Shown here in pieces: positions 10,901-19,746 of a stretch of DNA of 64,000 bases. The first letter of the stretch is position 1. Each line of letters begins with the position of its first letter. Made by a program: the position numbers and the translations under genes. The stretch is from Antedon bifida. Its lineage: Eukaryota; Echinodermata; Crinoidea; Comatulida; Antedonidae. The DNA is taken from NCBI GenBank assembly GCA_963402885.1, contig OY727099.1:2358501-2422500 (forward strand), read 5' to 3'. Under the pieces are notes generated by a model. That model saw only the letters and a program-made list of their open reading frames with translations, ran no database searches and was not told the origin of the DNA.

Positions 10901-11274
10901 TTATAGTCCCCTAACTAAAGGTTTTCTAAATAGAGTAGGCTAGGTCTAGACCTTTATTTAGAGTAGGCCTGATGTGGTAGTTATCATAGGTAGGCTTCTT
11001 TTATGTTTTACCCTAGGCCTACTTGGACGCCAGTCGTTTGTTTAATTCCCGCATTAAGACGCCGAGTTGAACGCGTTTCTTTGGCTAACACACACACTTT
11101 CATTACCGTACCTGCCCATTTTCCGAGCTTAGCTAGATTTGTGTTTAAACCCAAAGAACGGCTAAAAAAGTACGCCTTTAATCCACGGAAAATAGAAAGT
11201 AGTATCTTGAAAGCAAGATAACTGGCAGTGACTGCTCCAAGCGCAGCAAATGCTTGGTTCAAATCAATAAACAT
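4923..11274 (-). CDS. HSD17B12: HSD17B12-like very-long-chain 3-oxoacyl-CoA reductase, complete ten-exon gene
   Basis: This encodes the NADPH-dependent ER ketoacyl-CoA reductase of very-long-chain fatty-acid elongation. Exons, in transcript order: 11112-11274, 10450-10496, 10180-10255, 9151-9326, 8786-8830, 6626-6660, 6290-6371, 5828-5893, 5343-5492, 4923-5030. Together they give 948 nt, 315 residues, against 312 in human. All introns are GT-AG and the codon phases join cleanly. An N-terminal hydrophobic stretch (about residues 8-37) acts as membrane anchor. The nucleotide-binding motif TGATDGIGKAYAEQ is at 57-70, NNVGMSY at 134-140, the catalytic Ser at 191 (NVSSAS), and YSATK at 204-208. 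The C-terminus KKQTKTN keeps a Lys at -3, as in ER-retained homologues. The ATG at 11274 is chosen because it gives the family's usual N-terminus. It is convergent with the partial paralogue at 511-2286. The 35-nt exon 6 and the segment around it (SMSM/MIAIC) are the least typical part. Confidence 0.95.
5096..5245. repeat. 16-bp minisatellite in the last intron of the minus-strand HSD17B12-like gene
   Basis: About nine tandem units of TATCTGGATCTACCAT with point variants (for example TATATAGATTTAGCAT) fill much of the intron between exons 9 and 10. Unit starts are spaced exactly 16 bp (5117, 5133, 5149). Confidence 0.9.
5575..5782. mobile_element. truncated hAT-like MITE joined to a piece of another MITE
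   Basis: The right end (TGTTAGATTGCCTTG, ending at 5782) and the interior (CATAAGATCAAAGGACTGTTACGAG) match the complete copy at 9451-9653. The left side instead carries GTTTGATAGTGTTGACAGAGC, a terminal sequence of the TTAA-type element seen at 60560-60699. It lies in an intron of the minus-strand HSD17B12-like gene. Confidence 0.65.
6192..6260. mobile_element. degenerate end of the AGATGTATTGTCC MITE family
   Basis: GTCTGATTTTATTAACCTTC and the following TTTGGGGAATAACACA match, with substitutions, the end of the complete copies at 46652-47070 and 61633-61947. It is intronic, just 3' of exon 7 of the minus-strand HSD17B12-like gene. Confidence 0.5.
6472..6546. repeat. G-rich tandem repeat, about three 22-bp units
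   Basis: Units of the type TTTAGAGAGCAAGGGGGAG lie in the short intron between exons 6 and 7 of the minus-strand HSD17B12-like gene. In the transcript this is a C/T-rich tract. G-runs on the plus strand could form a quadruplex. The paralogue at 511-627 lacks this intron. Confidence 0.75.
6840..7073 (-). mobile_element. tRNA-derived SINE (family A), copy 1
   Basis: On the minus strand the head has an A-box-like GTATGGTACAGTGTG and a B box GGTTTGAATCC near 7010-7020. A body with CTCCACCCAGGTGTAC and GGGTACCTGG follows, then CTGATTACTAGCTGCAT. A second copy at about 9690-10072 shares the same order of segments. It is intronic to the minus-strand HSD17B12-like gene, between exons 5 and 6. Confidence 0.8.
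7287..7426. mobile_element. TTAA-type MITE (AGCTCTGTCTACAC family), diverged copy
   Basis: The right end AGTTTGATAGTGTAGACAGA is followed by GAGAGC and then TTAA (7427-7430). The left end AGCCTTGTCTAAACTATCAA is decayed and preceded by ATAA. The interior contains repeated CATATTTGGGCATATCAC phrases. Other copies lie at 60560-60699 and 62821-62940. Confidence 0.7.
8189..8450. repeat. compound tandem repeat: about 150-bp duplication with an internal 16-bp repeat
   Basis: A block beginning AATAAACAGGTAAAATG and ending in the AACAGGAGGGGGAACC run occurs twice (from about 8189 and from about 8337). The first copy carries four 16-bp units of AGGAGGGGGAACCAAC; the second carries one or two. It is in the intron between exons 5 and 6 of the minus-strand HSD17B12-like gene. 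Confidence 0.85.
9451..9653. mobile_element. hAT-like MITE with CAAGGCAATCTA ends
   Basis: A 203-bp element with terminal inverted repeats CAAGGCAATCTA and TAGATTGCCTTG. The flanks ATCTTGT (left) and ATCTTAT (right) look like a 7-8 bp target duplication with one change, which suggests hAT-type insertion. Truncated relatives lie at 5575-5782 and 19445-19554. It is in the intron between exons 3 and 4 of the minus-strand HSD17B12-like gene. Confidence 0.7.
9690..10072 (-). mobile_element. tRNA-derived SINE (family A), copy 2, interrupted by a MITE
   Basis: The segments 9690-9840 and about 10050-10072 together match copy 1 at 6840-7073 (GCAGCTAGTAATCAGCAC, CAGGTACCCAT, GGGTGGAGAG, then the ACACACTAGGCCATGCGCCC head). 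The intervening 9842-10050 is a separate inverted-repeat element inserted into the SINE head. Confidence 0.75.
9842..10050. mobile_element. TTAA-type MITE (AATTTACACAGACGA family), degenerate, nested in a SINE
   Basis: The left end CCAATTTACACAGACGAGTG is mirrored by CACTTGTCTGTGTAAA. The interior (TTTGCTCAGTATAGATACA) corresponds to the cleaner copy at 33831-33993. The TTAA target is no longer visible here. It splits the SINE at 9690-10072 and so inserted after it. Confidence 0.7.
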
Positions 11275-12009
11275 GATGCAAAGTTTGCAGCATGCAGCTA
11301 GTCATCCAGCACAGCGCGAAAGAGAGATAGAAAAAAAAGTGTTTTATGCGCATGTGCAAAGTAGTCCTATTTTTGTGTCCCTCCTCCTGATTTAACTCCG
11401 AACAATCAGTCCTGGCCCTCCCCCACCCTCTGTCTAAAACGCCAAACCCTTTACCCACCCCCAGAAGATATTCTTATTATGCATACAAAAATATTGCACA
11501 ATTATAAACAACTTTAATCGATTTAGGTATAGTAAGCTTCATTAATTTGAATCATAGTAATGTGTAGCCATGGGCATAAAAAACCATAAACATGTAATTC
11601 AACTCATTTTATGAACACGTTCCGACCAAGTAGGCTCCAGTAAGTTTGAATCATACCTACTCCGGGCGATATAGGAAAATAAAATATAATTCGAAAGGAA
11701 ATAGGGCCTACAAAATGTGATTAGCCTTTTATTTAATTGACATTTTTGTATATTGTATTATCACTTAGTGGTATCAATCTCCTACCGGTATTGGATATAA
11801 CATGAGTTAGACTTGGAGTATAGCAAAGAAGAAGAAATTATACAATGTCGACATAATCATTTCCCCAGCAAACACAGAACGTTTGTAAAACGTAATCGAA
11901 ACGTTTGAATTTGGGTTTTTTAAGGTTTGGTTTTTCTAAACCGTTTTAAACACGTTTTTTCAACGTTTCTGTGTAGAAATAAATTTTATAATTGAACAAC
12001 GTTTGCATC
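11275..12009. other. upstream region of the minus-strand HSD17B12-like gene
   Basis: The first 180 bases left of the ATG on the minus strand are relatively C/T-rich on the plus strand (CCTGGCCCTCCCCCACCC near 11411-11428) and would hold the promoter and 5' UTR. I see no convincing TATA box. From about 11880 the AACGTTT words that dominate the next block begin. Confidence 0.4.
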
Positions 12010-12475
12010 AAAACGTTATGAAAACGTTATAATAACGAATGCAAAAAACTAAAAATGTCTGTCAAACAGAAGAACGAAATCAAAACGTTTACAGAACGTT
12101 ATAATACAACGAAATAATTACCAATTTTCAGAACAGTTCTGATCGTCTTTTCGAAACGTTATAAAAACGATTTTAAAACGTTGTTTTTTTAACATTGCAG
12201 TATATGGGAAATTACGTTACACGAAGACATAGAAAAAACGTTATAATAACGAATGCAAAAAAACTAAAAAAGTCTCAAACAGAAGAATGAAATCAAAACG
12301 TTTACAGAACGTTATAATATAACGAAATAATTACCAATTTTCAGAACAATTGTGATCGTCATTTCGAAACGTTTTAAAAAGGATTTTAAAACGTTGTTTT
12401 TAACATTTCAATTTATGGGAAATTACGTTACACAAAGACAAAAAACGTTATAGAAACGTATGTAAAAAAACTAAA
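12010..12475. repeat. AACGTT-rich tandem repeat, period about 206-214 bp
   Basis: The phrase AAAACGTTATAATAACGAATG starts at about 12021 and 12235, and a diverged third (AAAAACGTTATAGAAACG) at 12441. Units share ACCAATTTTCAGAAC and GGGAAATTACGTTACAC. The palindromic AACGTT occurs many times in each unit and continues, less regularly, back to about 11880. Confidence 0.85.
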
Positions 12476-12818
12476 CACATCTTAGCCTACCGTACTGTTC
12501 TCTTGACAGTACTTCTACAACCGTAACACGATCGCTTCTTCTTGATTTAAAATCGTTATAGGGGATTATACCGGTCCACCGTGTTTATCATCCTGAATAT
12601 CGCGCAAAACAAGCATTTTCTAAATTGAATAAACGAGCTATCTTTCAATTATTCCAAAACTATTGTGCTCTATTGAAAAATAATCACTGTCATTAATTGT
12701 GGTGGATCCCCTAACTTATACAAATCGTGTACTTTTAAAAATATATATGTTTTTCCGACGAGTTAATTAGGGTGTAGCCTACTATAGTTCATTACTTGCG
12801 TTCGTGCACGTGGGAGGA

Positions 12819-13530
12819 AGAATAATGACGTTACGTCGTTAATAATTTAAAAGCATTATTGATATCAAAATACTTTGGCCTAAACGTAATCTTAGCAGAT
12901 TTTAACTTCTATATGAATTTTATATAATCATTGTAAATTTATAGGCCTTTAATATATATTATGTCATTTGAATATTTAATATTTTATGTGTTGTACTGTA
13001 TGTATGTTTTATCGAGGGCCCTGAATGATCAGTTCTATTTGGAACTGGATAGGCTATCCTCAGTAAAGATGGTAATAAATAAATAAATAAATAAATTACT
13101 ATAGTAATGATACAATGATTATGTTATATCATTTATATATAGGTTAAATGATAATTATAACATAATCATTGTATAAAATTAATTAATGTTGAGGTTTGTA
13201 TTTTAAAAGAAGAATAATGACGTCGTTAATAATTTAAAAAAAGCATTATTAATATAAAAATACTTTGGCATAAACGTAATCATTACTATAGTAAAGATAC
13301 AATGATTATGTTATATAATTTATATATAGGTTAAATGATAATTATAACATAATCATTGTATCAAATTAATTAATGTTGAGGTTTGTATTTTAAAAGAAGA
13401 ATAATGACGTCGTTAATAATTTTAAAAAAGCATTATTAATATCAAAATACTTTGGCCTAAACGTAATCTTAGCATTACTATAGTAATGATACAATGATTA
13501 TGTTTTATCATTTATCAAATGTAACGATTA
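12819..13530. repeat. three-fold repeat with long internal palindromes
   Basis: A block GAAGAATAATGACG ... TAATAATTTAAAA ... CATTATTAATATCAAAATAC recurs at about 12819, 13211 and 13398; the last two are part of a 185-bp tandem unit. Between blocks sits a palindrome, CAATGATTATGTTATA mirrored by TATAACATAATCATTG (about 13112-13170 and 13298-13360). It resembles a foldback element amplified in tandem. Confidence 0.75.
12960..13096 (+). mobile_element. LINE-like 3' tail with (AAAT)n
   Basis: GGATAGGCTATCCTCAGTAAAG followed by TGGTAATAAATAAATAAATA is the form of a short non-LTR retrotransposon 3' end with its simple-repeat tail. No coding part of the element remains. The class is inferred from the tail alone. 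Confidence 0.45.
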
Positions 13531-13950
13531 AAAGCAAGCTACCGACCTAGGTATTATTTTGATTGAAGGTTTGATGTTTTTACTATATTGTTGTACACAA
13601 TACAATATATTGATTTTTTTTAACGAATATCTTAACAATAATGATAAATTCATATTCCTATCACCGTATGTAATTATTCTGTTGAGGGGAGCGATAGTAA
13701 GAATGAATATGAGTGGAATGGAAAAAAGTCCCCCTACTTAACGAATACAACATGGTGTGTTATGTTGTAGATCAGTATTCTTGAATCAGTTCCACATATC
13801 ATGACTTGAGAAATCTGATTGTATGATTTTTCTGTAAACATTGTTTTAAACATTACGCATGCATGCTAAATGTACAGAATGTAAAAATCTGCATTTACAG
13901 ACATAGAGGAATTTAATAGAAAATGTCGTATTTATACAAATAGTATATTA

Positions 13951-14010
13951 GTGATCGAAGCAATCGAAACGTCGAGAAACTCAACAGTTCTTTTTACAGA
14001 ACTATATCAC
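13951..14010. repeat. dispersed repeat with CGAAACGTCGAGAAACTC
   Basis: GATCGAAGCAATCGAAACG and the next bases TCGAGAAACTCAACAGTTCT recur almost exactly at 42608-42637. It is probably the end of a retroelement. Similar words are known from Penelope-like elements, but that assignment is from memory of the motif only. Confidence 0.5.
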
Positions 14011-15660
14011 CAATTTGTTAATTTGTAATAATGGTGCCACTGAAATAGGTCGAGAGAAAAAAAAATCATTTTAATAACAAATCACCATATATTTCCATTC
14101 TCTCTCTTAAAAAAAATAATGATATTATGATGATAACTGAAGATATGTTGTTTTGCGCTATCGTTACTGATATTCAAAAACTATATGAATCCCATCCCAG
14201 AAATGTAAAATGGACTCGCTAAAATTAAAAATCGATGATATATATATATATATATATATTTATTTTGTATTGACATCAAATTACTTGAGTTATATTTTGT
14301 TACCAGAACATATAATCATGATAGTCATAGTATCTTTAGGCCTATTTTGTCCATTTAAAAAATAACAGAAATTTGTTTTGAAAACTGGCTTATCATAAAA
14401 CAGTAAAAAATACACAGAAAAATAGCACCAACAAGAAGGAAACCACAAAACTGTTATTTGTTCTTATGTGCTGCTGTTCTAAATTGTATTCGTTAACATT
14501 ATCAACATTTTTTAGTTTTTATAAAAAAAGATAGAAAAACCGTATTATTTTGATTATTGTTAATTATTCATGGGTCCCAATTAAAGAAAGAAACCACTTA
14601 GATATTATTGCACGAGTCACTTAATTAGTAGTATTTAACTTAAGGCCCTATCATTATCTGAATTAAACCTTAGACCATCCCTCTGTTAATTATGCTGATT
14701 ACTGTCTATTAACTCACACCTTCCACTTGCGCCAATTCCACAAAATTCAATTCCAATTTCTGCTAACGAAGATGAGACTCTGCGTAATCATCGGTTAGGA
14801 TGTAAAAATGTATTAATTTAATAGGTAAGTTAGAATGTTGTATCCGTCAATTCTAGTTGAAATTCGAGGTCAAAGTCGTCACGAACTATGATTAAAAATA
14901 TATAAAGCATTTTCGAAAGTGACATCTGATGAGAACCGGATCATTGACAAATTTCATAAAATGTGCTTCATATTATATGTAACACCTAGTATTATATACC
15001 TAACCTTGATACAGGCACTACATGTGATACACATGTGATGCTGTATTACGGAATTTGCCTCTGATATAATTGTTGTATGTGGAAATACAGCATTGAACTG
15101 AAAATTAGGTATGACATTTAAGACGATTTTCAGAATAGCAACAAGGAACGAATGAGTTTTAACAAAGGATTATAAATATATTTCTGTTTAGTGCAAGCTT
15201 TGCTTCTCTTCTGCATGCCACGTGCACTTGCGATTAATCAGTATAGGCTATACATCAATAAATAAATTAAATTATGATAGTACATTTTATAAGGCTAACA
15301 TAAATGTCAGGTGCACTCTTACATCATTTGATTTTCTCTAAAGCAATCAACAGATACCGTATATACGTGATGATAAGTTACATTGTGTTTTTCTCTCTCC
15401 AAATGAAACCTAATTGCCATCATTTGGTCCTCATAGCTTCAATCTTTACTTTAAAAATAATCTGTGTTATTAAAACATTAAGTATTCGTTTTCCATCTCC
15501 TTTTTAATCAGCGAAGTGTGTGTTATCATAAAAAAAGTCACGTTTTACGATGATTTTTTATCCTAATTACTGGAAATTGTTCAAAATGAACGAAATGAAT
15601 GAATACAGTTAAACCATTTGTTCAGTCTTTGACACATTCTGATTTAGTGAATAATAAACA
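14011..15660. other. non-coding, AT-rich; one (AT)n run and one dispersed repeat
   Basis: A (TA)n run lies at about 14238-14260. At 15012-15115 there is a copy of the repeat with GATACAGGCAC, ACATGTGATACACATGTGAT and GCTGTATTAC, also found at about 1038-1078 (reverse) and 35400-35440. Nothing else is recognisable. Confidence 0.6.
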
Positions 15661-15661
15661 C

Positions 15662-15795
15662 TTGCGCATGCGCAATAAAAGGCACAGTTTATGTATATAA
15701 TAACGTGTTAGACCCTCTCACTTGAGAGATTGGTATGGTTAAAAGCTGATTTGAAGATAAAACATTCTATCACCACAGCCGTTTTAGGTTACCAG
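15662..15795 (+). promoter_or_regulatory. candidate promoter and first exon A (NRF1-type site, TATA, splice donor)
   Basis: TGCGCATGCGCA at 15663-15674 matches the NRF1 palindrome. TATATAATA at 15694-15702 is TATA-like, and ACCAG|GTACGT puts a splice donor after 15795. A transcript starting about 30 bases after the TATA would give a first exon of about 70 nt without a long ORF. The nearest downstream plus-strand acceptor before a gene is at 19724, just ahead of the GPCR at 19747, so this is a plausible 5'-UTR exon of that gene. The link is inference. Confidence 0.45.
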
Positions 15796-15867
15796 GTACG
15801 TTAACATAAAATAATATTCTGTAAAACAAAATTTGCTATAATTAATAACTGATATACAAAAAGTGAC

Positions 15868-16007
15868 TTGCGCATGCGTAGTATAATACAGGGATTTCTG
15901 AATATAAGACGTCTACTTTTTGGAGAGATTAAGTTATTTAGTTCGTAAGCTGATTTGATGAAGAAGAGGTAAATGCTTTCGGTAGAAAATTAATCATTGG
16001 TTTGCAG
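15868..16007 (+). promoter_or_regulatory. candidate promoter and first exon B, similar to block A
   Basis: TGCGCATGCGTA at 15869-15880 resembles the NRF1 site of block A. AATATAAG lies at 15901-15908, then GGAGAGATTAAG and AAGCTGATTTGA mirror AGAGATTGG and AAGCTGATTTGA of block A, and TTTGCAG|GTATGT gives a donor after 16007. The order and spacing match block A, so this looks like a duplicated promoter/first exon. A second donor-like AAGAG|GTAAAT lies at 15967. Confidence 0.45.
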
Positions 16008-17005
16008 GTATGTTAATGTATTAATGATTACTTATATAGGCCTAGAGTAACAAGGAGTAGGCCTAATAAAAAGTTGTAGGACTATAGGTTGTGAAGAATA
16101 AATGTGTGTGGCCTAAGTTAATGGATAATACATTTGTATATTTTCTTACGGAGAAAATCCATAATGTAGTTTTCCATAATTGTCCATATTTCTTATTATT
16201 GTCAAATGTAAAATAATTTATTACATATTTAAATTATGATTTGACAAAAAAAAAAAAATAAATAAAAAGCTATACGCTTGTCTAGATTTAACCTTATAAA
16301 AGTATAATTGCTCACTTAAGTAACGCTATTAAAATTAAATAAATAATACCTTATTATGTGTAGTAACTTTATAGTAATTATTTATGTTACGGAATTTTAA
16401 CAAATCAATTCGTAACAATATAACTATGTGTATGATATGCTCAATAATAGGAAACAGTTACATTACTGAATTAACTCTTCCACGGTATTATCATTATTAT
16501 GAGTGGCTTAAACGACAATTTTGAATATAAAATTGAACAATTATGAGAATTCGAGTTAAAAAATATAGTGGATGATGTAGTACATAAACAATTTGACCTT
16601 CAATATTTTATAATGTTTTAGTATGAGGCCTAAGCCTTTTTTCTTTGTTTTACAAATCCATTAAGTATTCTAATTCAAATCATATTTATCTATGGAAAAA
16701 AATATTCTTATACAGTCAATTTTTGTTTATCATTTATTTTTCTTGCACGATACAAATTTTAAAGCAATCAGACTTGAAAATTTCGAAGTTACGGTATGAT
16801 ATAAAACAACAATTAATCACAAACCATATTTATTTTGAAACATTTTTAAGAACAGAAAATAAGAAGAAAGGAAATAAAAATAAACCTTCTAAAAATGTTT
16901 CTCTCAAGCAGTATATTTTCCAAACTCTCACAGGTTGTAAACTTTTGGTTTAAGGCTTTACTTTCAAAATGTTATATAAGAATTCATATTCGTGTTTGTG
17001 TTCCC
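16008..17005. other. AT-rich non-coding stretch
   Basis: A (A)n(AATA)n run lies near 16244-16268. The 102-codon open frame at 16645-16953 is low-complexity, Lys/Ile-rich and AT-driven; I do not regard it as a gene. The region would be intronic if the first exons at 15.7-16.0 kb belong to the GPCR at 19747. Confidence 0.6.
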
Positions 17006-17009
17006 TTAA

Positions 17010-17242
17010 AGCGTGGTTCCCACTAGAACGCAACGCAGCGACGTAACAAGTGGAACTGGTTTGAGCGTGGTTCCCACTAGAACGCAACGCAAGGACGTAA
17101 ACGCAACGCAAGCGTTTTAACCAATGACAAGCGAAGTTATAGACAGTTAGCAATCACAAGCGAATAAGCCATCGCTTGTGATTGGTCAATTCACTTGCGT
17201 TGCGTTACGTCCTTGCGTTGCGTCGCTAGTGGGAACCACGCT
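17010..17242. mobile_element. TTAA-flanked foldback MITE (AGCGTGGTTCCCACTAG family), subfamily 1
   Basis: The left end AGCGTGGTTCCCACTAGAACG appears twice (17010 and 17064, as if one end was duplicated). The right end CTAGTGGGAACCACGCT ends at 17242. Both sides carry TTAA (17006-17009 and 17243-17246). The interior is itself palindromic, with ACCAATGACAAGCGA facing CGCTTGTGATTGGT, so the whole element folds back. Confidence 0.85.
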
Positions 17243-17243
17243 T

Positions 17244-17828
17244 TAACACGGCCAATCCCAATAAAACGTGGTTCCTACTAGTGACGCAACGTAACGCAAC
17301 GCTACGACGTAGTGCCGCAAATTGATGTATTGCGTAATCACAAGTGGGAACCGACGACGCAACAGTGCTGCAAACATCGCAGGGAAAAAATGGGAACCAA
17401 ACTAAAGCTTGGTTTCCACTAGCGACGCAACGTAACGCAGTCTACAGCTTGGTTCCCACTAGCGACGCAACGCAAGGACGTAAACGCAACGCAAGCGTTT
17501 TAACCAATGACAAGCGAAGTTATAGACAGTTAGCAATCACAATCGAATAAGCCATCGCTTGTGATTGGTCAATTCACTTGCGTTGCGTTACGTCCTTGCG
17601 TTGCGTCGCTAGTGGGAACCACGCTTTAGCAACGTAAGAAAATGCCCTTCCAATAACTGTGTTTGCCCCCGCCTGCGTGAAATCAAACCTGCAATGTTTG
17701 CAGCACTGTTGCGTCGTCGGTTCCCACTTGTGATTACGCAATGCAGCACTTTGCGGCAATACGTCGTAGCGTTGCGTTACGTTGCGTCGCTAGTAGGAAC
17801 CACGTTTTATTGGGATTGGCCGTGTTAA
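17244..17828. mobile_element. large composite inverted repeat made of nested MITEs
   Basis: The arms, about 17244-17378 and 17694-17828, are inverted copies of each other at high identity, including a 22-bp outer part (CGGCCAATCCCAATAAAA) and the core ACAAGTGGGAACCGACGACG. The centre holds a subfamily-2 element starting at 17405 that is split by a subfamily-1 element (about 17445-17630). The uninterrupted subfamily-2 copy at 44187-44394 shows the junction (GTCTACGCAACGTAAG), which proves the nesting. Confidence 0.8.
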
Positions 17829-19440
17829 AACAGTTCCACTTGTTCCTCTCACGGGAAAGGAGTGTGCCCTGAAAAACGTGTCCCAACGGAGGGGGTACAT
17901 GTACATGTACATGAAAGTTAAGGATTTATTTAATCAAGTATTTATTCAATATTTAATCAAAACAGTTACAATTATTACTAATATTAATGTGATTCTATAA
18001 AATAAATAATTAATAACCTTTCTCAAGATTCGTGTCTAAGGTTAGATGTATATTGATTTTTTTTCTATATTAAGAAAAAACCAATTCGAAGATATGCTTT
18101 TGTTGAACATGCACTCTAAATAATTAATACCTTAATCGTATTGTTAATTATCACAGTAATTATTATGGAAAAAGAGGTTATATGAGGGGCAGATGAGTTT
18201 CGCAATGGGCACAGAGCAAAACGAGACTCGAAACCGGGGTACTAAAAGATTGGGGTCATGGGGTTTGATACAACTCGAGTATACTATTTAGAATGTGTAC
18301 CGTACCATGTCTACTTGATAATAAGAAGAACGAACCTTAAGCGACCAAAACTCGGCGTCTCAGATTCAGTTACATCTAATAAAAATATCCTATAGGCCTA
18401 TATGACGATAGGAATTATTATTGCTGTTTATTGGTAGTTAATAACAATATAGCAACATAGAATGCATAATTGGTAAATGATTTGATGCGTAAATGTTAAA
18501 AAAGAACAAGATACAAAAGATTATAAAAGACACAAATTCAATCAGCTTTTAAACTTGAATTATCTGGATTAAATACACACGCGCAGATTTTTTTTGTATA
18601 ATTATAGTTTCCTTCAACTACCATCCCGAAGCAAAAGCTCATTGTAAAAGTGCACCATTTTTCATTAATGAAGAGCGACAATATAGGATTAACCCATAAT
18701 CAAGAAATATAAGCAATAAGAGAGAACATTTAAGACCTGATTGCGCGCTCGAGTCTAAAATTTCTCCAGACAATTAACTAGGGTTTGAATCAGAATATTG
18801 CAAATGTCAGGAATTCAGAACTAATATACGTGGTGTACCGCAAAATGTATATCAACGAATGGAGTTCCTCCAATATTCATAGAATGAGGGACCGTTATTC
18901 GTTACAAACATCATGCTTGTGTTATTATAACTAGGTAACTTCAGTAGCTTACGTAACCTGTTATTAAAGCAAACTCTAAATGAGTTCACAGTACCTTTAC
19001 TAAATTTACTCCATATACATAATACATTGTTTAGTACTTTTATTGTGTAAACGAGTTTAAACTACACCATGAATATGTCGTTCACGTTGCACATCTTATC
19101 TTATCGTATCCTGCCTACTTGGTAATAAGAAGAACGATCGTTAATCGATCAAATGATTTTCATAGTTATAGTAGAGGCTATATATGGTTTGACCTTGAAA
19201 AATTTCTAATAAAAGGTCTTTTGGTATTTTTTTGTAGCTTTAGGTGTGAATAATTACCAAAAAAATTTTGCAGGCTTCTAGTTTTTTCAAGGTTACATAG
19301 GATACATGTCACATATAGCCTGTACTAAGTATATAGTTAATGAATAACATTTTCATCCTAAAAACTAATTATAAGTGTAAATACGATATTCAAATTCTAA
19401 TTGATCATTCTTGACCGCGAGTTGTCAGGATGCCATACGG
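17829..19440. other. non-coding stretch, no recognisable feature
   Basis: AT-rich sequence with a short GTACATGTACATGTAC run near 17896-17911. No convincing exon, RNA gene or repeat family is seen. It may be part of a 5'-UTR intron of the GPCR at 19747. Confidence 0.5.
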
Positions 19441-19554
19441 AGAATATGTACATATACTGTTGGTATTTGTCGCAGCAAGACATAAGATCAAAAGACTGTT
19501 ACGAGTTCATAAATTGGCAAGGCAAGCTCAGTGTCCTGTTGTTAGATTGCCTTG
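19441..19554. mobile_element. truncated hAT-like MITE (CAAGGCAATCTA family)
   Basis: ACATAAGATCAAAAGACTGT and the terminal GTTAGATTGCCTTG match the right half of the complete element at 9451-9653. The left end is missing or too diverged to place. Confidence 0.65.
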
Positions 19555-19710
19555 GTGTATTGTAGGATTATCATCATAGAAAGGAATGCATTGATACAAT
19601 TTGATATACGCCCAAGTGGGCGAGGGTGTGGCAGTGAGTCGTGAACCCCATGCCACCCCTCCCTTAGTTGTATCACACATTGTAAATGGTATGACTAAAC
19701 GATGCATTCT

Positions 19711-19724
19711 TTTGTATTTTACAG
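19711..19724 (+). promoter_or_regulatory. candidate splice acceptor in the 5' UTR of the GPCR
   Basis: TTTTGTATTTTACAG ends at 19724, 22 bases before the ATG, and looks like a 3' splice site. It would join a 5'-UTR exon to the single coding exon. Candidate donors lie at 15796 and 16008. Confidence 0.5.
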
Positions 19725-19746
19725 ATTTATAATTTAAAATAAGTTC

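Noticed and set aside
16645-16953. 102-codon open frame
   Set aside because: Low-complexity Lys/Ile/Asn composition as expected from AT-rich DNA, no motif and no splice context.
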